Source: Chloroflexota bacterium
Lineage (GTDB): Bacteria; Chloroflexota; DTOL01; JACQYG01
Length of the DNA stretch: 9,283 nucleotides
NCBI GenBank assembly: GCA_016208345.1
Contig: JACQYG010000009.1
Coordinates: 1-9,283, forward strand
Direction of reading: 5' to 3'
In this document: piece after piece, positions 6,453-9,283 of the stretch
How the letters are laid out: every line of letters starts with the position of its first letter
How positions within the stretch are numbered: position 1 is the stretch's first letter
Notes under the pieces: generated by a model
Database searches by the model: none
Seen by the model: only the letters and a program-made list of their open reading frames with translations
Told to the model about the DNA's origin: nothing
Translations under genes and position numbers: made by a program

Positions 6453-7657
6453 CGCTGGGCCCCCAGCGCCTGGGCCAGCGCTGCCTGGGCCAGATCCAGG
6501 GCCGCCTCGAGCCTATCCCCCCGGGGCCCACCGCCTTGGGCCAGGCTGGAGGTCCCACCACCTCGGCCCTCCAAGGCCGCAAAGGAACCCCTCAGGAGTT
6601 CGGCCATATCGGCGGATACGTCGGAGGACCGGGCGAACACCAGTTGGGCCTTCTCGCCAGTGAGTCCCAGGAGCGCGATCCTACCAGGCCGGGCGGTGAG
6701 TCGCAGAGCCAGGCGGCGGATCTCCTCGCTGGGGCGCTCGGCAAATACCTGCCGGACCACGCGCGTCCCACCCAGGGAGGGGGCTTGGGAGTCCAGCTCG
6801 GCCGCTTCGTAGTCCAGGAGCTTCTCCTTCAAATAGCCAAGCTGTCGTTGGCTCTCCCGGCCCTCGGCCAGGAGCCGGCTGACCGTTTCTCCCAGCTCGC
6901 GATCCTTCACGCTCAGGGCCGCCGCCAGGCTGTTCAGGATTGAATTCTTCCAGCGATAGTCCTCCAACGCCCGATTGCCGCACAGGAAATCGATCCGGAA
7001 CATGTCGCCGCGGCGCTCCCATTTTCGAACCTTGATCAGCCCGATCTCCCCCGCCGCCCGGCAATGGGTGCCGCCACAGGGGGAGAAATCGAAACCATCC
7101 ACCTCCACGATGCGGATCGCCCCGGCGACCTTAGGCGGTTTGCGCAAGGGCAGAGAGGGGAGCCGGGCCTCGTCCACGAAGTAGGCCTTTATGCCGCGGT
7201 TCTCGAAGACAATCGCGTTGGCCATGGTCTCGATGTCCGTGGCCTTTTCCTCGGTGAAGGCGGCCAAAGACACGTCGATGGTGGAAAAATCCAGGCCCAG
7301 GTGAAACGAGGCCGTTGCCGCGTTTAAGGCCCGTTCGAAGCATTGGGAGAGGATGTGCTGGCCGGAGTGCTGCTGCATGTGATCGAAGCGCCGGGGCCAG
7401 TCGATTATGCCGGTGACCGAGCTTCCCTCTATCTCAGCGGCCAACAGGTGGACTATCTCGCCGCCCTCCCCCTCCACTACGTCCAGCACCGGAACACCGT
7501 TCAGCGTCCCCAGGTCGTTGGGCTGGCCGCCAGAGGTGGGGTAGAAAGCGGTCCGATCCAGGATCACGCCAGGGCTCTTCCCAACCCTGGTTCGGCCGGT
7601 GACCATAGCCGAGAACTCGCGGCAATAGGCATCTTCAAAGAACAAACGCTCAGTCAA
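6449..7657 (-). CDS. Alanyl-tRNA editing protein AlaX, long form with DHHA1 domain
   Basis: A cytoplasmic 402-residue protein resembling the editing and C-Ala parts of alanyl-tRNA synthetase without the catalytic core. Residues 5-85 fit the beta-barrel. The SAD-type editing domain carries the zinc/editing ligands HSGQH (H97, H101) and SPCGGTH (C194, H198). Residues ~245-290 look coiled-coil. A DHHA1 domain follows (~325-385), with EGRGGGTSS and AQGGG at 363-377. AlaX proteins hydrolyse Ser- or Gly-tRNA-Ala in trans. The start is TTG at 7655-7657 with AAGGAG and a six-nt spacer. An in-frame ATG at 7730-7732 would add 25 unrelated residues and has no such site. It overlaps the MFS gene by 4 nt. 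The 131 nt upstream, to the ruvC terminator, must hold its promoter, but I cannot identify boxes there. Confidence 0.92.
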   Translation of the reverse strand: MTERLFFEDAYCREFSAMVTGRTRVGKSPGVILDRTAFYPTSGGQPNDLGTLNGVPVLDVVEGEGGEIVHLLAAEIEGSSVTGIIDWPRRFDHMQQHSGQHILSQCFERALNAATASFHLGLDFSTIDVSLAAFTEEKATDIETMANAIVFENRGIKAYFVDEARLPSLPLRKPPKVAGAIRIVEVDGFDFSPCGGTHCRAAGEIGLIKVRKWERRGDMFRIDFLCGNRALEDYRWKNSILNSLAAALSVKDRELGETVSRLLAEGRESQRQLGYLKEKLLDYEAAELDSQAPSLGGTRVVRQVFAERPSEEIRRLALRLTARPGRIALLGLTGEKAQLVFARSSDVSADMAELLRGSFAALEGRGGGTSSLAQGGGPRGDRLEAALDLAQAALAQALGAQR

Positions 7658-7788
7658 AGATTTCTCCTTATGGCCAGCAGCGCGTATTGGGAAAGGCAAG
7701 CCATCCTGAGGACACAGGCTCCTGCCAGGCATGTTGCCGTGCTTCTCCCCATCAGCCTGAGTGGGCCGCCGGGGCCTTAGTGCCGCGC

Positions 7789-7824
7789 AAATAAAAAGCA
7801 GAGGGGTATCTCTGCTTTTTATTT
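7789..7824 (-). terminator. Rho-independent terminator after ruvC (possibly bidirectional)
   Basis: AAATAAAAAGCAGAG (7789-7803) and CTCTGCTTTTTATTT (7810-7824) form a perfect 15-bp stem with a 6-nt loop. On the minus strand the GC part of the stem is followed by TTTTTATTT, 15 nt after the ruvC stop. The A-rich left arm gives the same form on the plus strand. It separates ruvC from the alaX-MFS pair. Confidence 0.92.
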
Positions 7825-7838
7825 TCTAGTAAAGAACG

Positions 7839-8345
7839 CTAGCCGGGGTCATGGATCAGCTTCTTACCTCGTAGCGCGAACAGGTGACACACCGCCACCG
7901 CCAGCGCATCCGTGGCGTCGTCGGGCTGTGGCGCCGCAGCCAGGTTCAAGAGGAGGCAGATCATCCGTTGTACCTGGGCCTTTTGCGCCCGGCCATAGCC
8001 GACGATGGCCTGCTTGACCTCCAGGGGAGTGTACTCCCCCACCGGCAACCCCGCCTCGGCGGCGGCCAGGAGGACGACCCCCCTGGCCTGGCCCACGGCC
8101 AGGGCCGTGCGCGCATTGCGGTTGAAGAAGAGCTCTTCCACCGCCAACTGGGATGGCTGATAGCGGGTGATCAGCTCCGCCAGGGCATCGTGAATCCCCC
8201 GTAGCCTTTGGGGCATCGGGGTCTCGGGCAAGGTGCTGATCACCCCATAGGCCACCAGGCGTAGCTCCTCACCATTCGCTTCGACCAGGCCGTACCCGGT
8301 GCTGGCCGTGCCCGGGTCAATGCCCAGCGTCAGAGTAGAGGTCAA
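7839..8345 (-). CDS. ruvC: RuvC crossover-junction endodeoxyribonuclease
   Basis: A 168-residue Holliday-junction resolvase of normal family length. It cuts four-way junctions symmetrically as a dimer, usually with the RuvAB branch-migration motor. The acidic catalytic set is visible: D10 in GIDPGTASTGYG, E70 in VEELFF, and D143 and D146 in PDDATDALAVAVCH. NRNARTALAVGQARG (75-89) and GYGRAQKAQVQRM (116-128) are also typical. The start is TTG at 8343-8345, overlapping the yebC stop as TTGA, so translation is probably coupled. A terminator lies 15 nt after the stop, and neither ruvA nor ruvB follows, although yebC-ruvC-ruvA-ruvB order is common elsewhere. The RuvAB partners must be encoded elsewhere. 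Confidence 0.96.
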   Translation of the reverse strand: MTSTLTLGIDPGTASTGYGLVEANGEELRLVAYGVISTLPETPMPQRLRGIHDALAELITRYQPSQLAVEELFFNRNARTALAVGQARGVVLLAAAEAGLPVGEYTPLEVKQAIVGYGRAQKAQVQRMICLLLNLAAAPQPDDATDALAVAVCHLFALRGKKLIHDPG

Positions 8346-9091
8346 CCCTCGAACTTCTCCATTATGTGCGCCGGTATGTCGGCGTTGGTGTAGACGTCCT
8401 GCACGTCGTCGAACTCCTCCAGCTTGTCCACCAGTCTCAGCGTCTGAAAGGCCATCTTTTCATCCAACGGCACCGTGGACTTGGGGATCATAGAGGGCTC
8501 CGCCGACGTCACGCTGTACCTGCGCTTCTCCAGCGCTTCCTTCACCCGCTCCAGGTCGGCCGGCAGGGTGTAGATCTCCACCAGGCGGCCGTCGATCTTG
8601 AAATCCTCGGCCCCCAGGTCAATGGCTTGCAGTGCCACGTCCTCCGGGTTGGCCTTCCCCGCATCGACGATGACGACCCCTTTGGGCTCGAATAGCCAGG
8701 CCACGCACCCCGCCTCGCCCAGGTTTCCGCCGTTGCGCGAGAAGATGTTGCGCAGCTCCGCCGCCGCCCGGTTACGGTTGTCGGTGGCCACCTGGACCAT
8801 CAGGGCGACGCCTGAAGGCCCGTAGCCCTCGTAGGTGATCTCCTCCAGGGCCACACCCTCGCTGCCCCCAGCCCCTCTTTGGATGGCCCGCTGGATGTTA
8901 TCCATGGGCATGTTGATCTGTTTTGCCTTTAGGATGGCGAGGCGCAGCCGGAAATTGGCGTTCGGGTCGCCTCCACCCTGACGAGCGGCGATGGCGCTCT
9001 CGCGGCCCATTTTGGTAAACATCTGGCCCCGTCTGGCGTCGTTGACCCCTTTTTGCCGCCGGATCTGCGCCCATTTAGAATGTCCCGAGAT
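8342..9091 (-). CDS. yebC: YebC/PmpR/TACO1-family protein, apparent AUC start codon
   Basis: A 249-residue protein if read from ATC at 9089-9091. Residues 2-7 are SGHSKW, the conserved family N-terminus, followed by AQIRRQKGVNDARRGQMFTK. ARQGGGDPNANFRLR, KAKQINMPMDNIQRAI, EGYGPSGVA and NRNRAAAELRNIFSRNGG are further hallmarks. An in-frame stop (9098-9100) lies three codons before the ATC, and no ATG, GTG or TTG occurs in frame until ATG at 9020-9022 (codon 24). The SD AAGGGGGTGA ends six nt before the ATC. An annotation starting at 9022 (226 aa) would lack conserved residues. Family members were first described as DNA-binding regulators; later work on YebC and mitochondrial TACO1 points to a translation role, notably at proline-rich stretches. 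It is co-transcribed with ruvC. A sequencing error in the start codon is the main alternative. Confidence 0.93.
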   Translation of the reverse strand: MSGHSKWAQIRRQKGVNDARRGQMFTKMGRESAIAARQGGGDPNANFRLRLAILKAKQINMPMDNIQRAIQRGAGGSEGVALEEITYEGYGPSGVALMVQVATDNRNRAAAELRNIFSRNGGNLGEAGCVAWLFEPKGVVIVDAGKANPEDVALQAIDLGAEDFKIDGRLVEIYTLPADLERVKEALEKRRYSVTSAEPSMIPKSTVPLDEKMAFQTLRLVDKLEEFDDVQDVYTNADIPAHIMEKFEG

Positions 9092-9097
9092 TTTGGC

Positions 9098-9107
9098 TCA
9101 CCCCCTT
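9098..9107 (-). promoter_or_regulatory. yebC ribosome binding site that decides the AUC start
   Basis: AAGGGGGTGA on the minus strand differs from the perfect anti-SD complement AAGGAGGTGA at one base, which still allows G-U pairing. It ends six nt before ATC at 9091. The ATG at 9022 is about 75 nt away and has only a weak ACGGGG in front. Confidence 0.8.
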
Positions 9108-9124
9108 GTGCGTCTCCCGGACCA

Positions 9125-9153
9125 ATTCTATCAAACTGCCTGCTTTTTAACAA
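9125..9153 (-). promoter_or_regulatory. Sigma70-type promoter of yebC-ruvC
   Basis: On the minus strand TTGTTA (9148-9153), a 17-nt spacer and TAGAAT (9125-9130) form a good housekeeping promoter. Transcription would begin near 9118, leaving a short leader of about 27 nt that contains the strong Shine-Dalgarno. It sits directly after the terminator of the preceding gene, as expected for an independent unit. Confidence 0.75.
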
Positions 9154-9170
9154 GCCCCAAAGGGACGGCC

Positions 9171-9194
9171 AAAAACGGCTGCCACGGGCAGCCG
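9171..9194 (-). terminator. Rho-independent terminator of the upstream gene
   Basis: On the minus strand CGGCTGCC (9187-9194), loop CGT and GGCAGCCG (9176-9183) form a perfect 8-bp GC-rich stem followed by TTTTT (9171-9175). It begins 25 nt after the stop at 9220 and isolates that gene from the yebC promoter. Confidence 0.9.
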
Positions 9195-9219
9195 GGTAGA
9201 TCCGACGGGGCAGCACCGC

Positions 9220-9283
9220 TCAAGCCTTGGGCTTGATGCGATAGCAGCAGTGATGATCCCCCCGGAGCAGATGCTCTTCCCGC
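9220..9283 (-). CDS. C-terminal end of an unidentified protein (partial)
   Basis: Only the last 20 codons are in the window, ending in LLRGDHHCCYRIKPKA and TGA at 9220-9222. The frame is supported by the terminator placed 25 nt after this stop. The GD-x2-C-x-YRI ending resembles the tail of several small ligand-sensing or regulator families (SufR/ArsR-like regulators, V4R domains or ATC-hydrolase-like proteins), where a GD..C pattern is common. This is too short to assign a function. Confidence 0.5.
   Translation of the reverse strand, partial: REEHLLRGDHHCCYRIKPKA

Noticed and set aside
7658..7732. Longer AlaX start at ATG 7730-7732.
   Set aside because: The extra 25 residues do not resemble the family, and TTG 7657 has AAGGAG at six nt and gives the correct N-terminus.
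2321..7837. 12-nt sequence CTAGTAAAGAAC at 2321-2332 and again at 7826-7837.
   Set aside because: A repeated 12-mer is expected about as often as this by chance in 9 kb. One copy is coding (DUF362 C-terminus) and the contexts are unrelated.
9089..9106. Frameshift or GTG start (GTG in GGGGTGAGC) as explanation for the missing yebC ATG.
   Set aside because: The GTG frame hits a stop after eight codons (VSQNLGTF), while the frame from ATC matches the family without any shift.
8929..9216. 95-codon minus-strand frame overlapping the yebC 5' end.
   Set aside because: It runs through the terminator, the promoter and the conserved yebC N-terminus in another frame. It is not credible as a gene.
1..9283. 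CRISPR arrays, tRNA or rRNA genes.
   Set aside because: No regularly spaced direct repeats, no cloverleaf-like segments with CCA-proximal signatures and no rRNA-like conserved stretches were seen.

Overview
This is a gene-dense, high-GC bacterial window in which every gene I can support lies on the minus strand, so it reads from right to left. The gene set (RuvC, YebC, two-cluster ferredoxin-DUF362, LUD-domain protein, BadF/NAGK-type kinase, AlaX with DHHA1 domain) and the frequent GTG/TTG starts suggest an anaerobic or thermophilic, probably uncultured lineage. Chloroflexota or a deep Firmicutes relative is my best guess, but nothing in the window fixes the phylum.

Right edge to 7.8 kb: the last 20 codons of an unknown gene (9220-9283) are followed by a clear Rho-independent terminator. 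A good sigma70-type promoter (TTGTTA, 17 nt, TAGAAT) then drives yebC and ruvC, which overlap by 4 nt and end at a second strong terminator (7789-7824). yebC is the most unusual gene: the universally recognised SGHSKW N-terminus is present and preceded by an almost perfect Shine-Dalgarno sequence, but the start codon is AUC. There is no ATG, GTG or TTG in frame until codon 24.

7.7 to 5.3 kb: alaX (an editing protein that clears mischarged tRNA-Ala, TTG start with ideal ribosome binding site) overlaps by ATGA with an Fsr-like MFS exporter. The last codons and stop of the exporter lie inside a 37-nt near-perfect palindrome.

5.3 to 5.09 kb: a repeat-rich intergenic block. Two copies of a GTTCAGGAGTT-centred palindrome flank two further hairpins. 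The block resembles a small non-autonomous mobile element (MITE/REP-like) or a decayed array of such repeats.

5.0 to 0.5 kb: five tightly packed genes probably form one operon: LUD-domain (LutC/YkgG-like) protein, EamA/DMT transporter, DUF362 plus 2x[4Fe-4S] protein, HAD phosphatase, and BadF/NAGK-type sugar kinase. Spacing is -4 to 56 nt. The biochemical link between them is not obvious and is inference only.

Left edge: the N-terminal part of a tyrosine recombinase (integrase) runs off the window, and it does not appear as a complete reading frame. Upstream of or within its 5' end are a 14-bp inverted repeat with a 60-nt spacer and a plausible promoter whose position conflicts with the first ATG.
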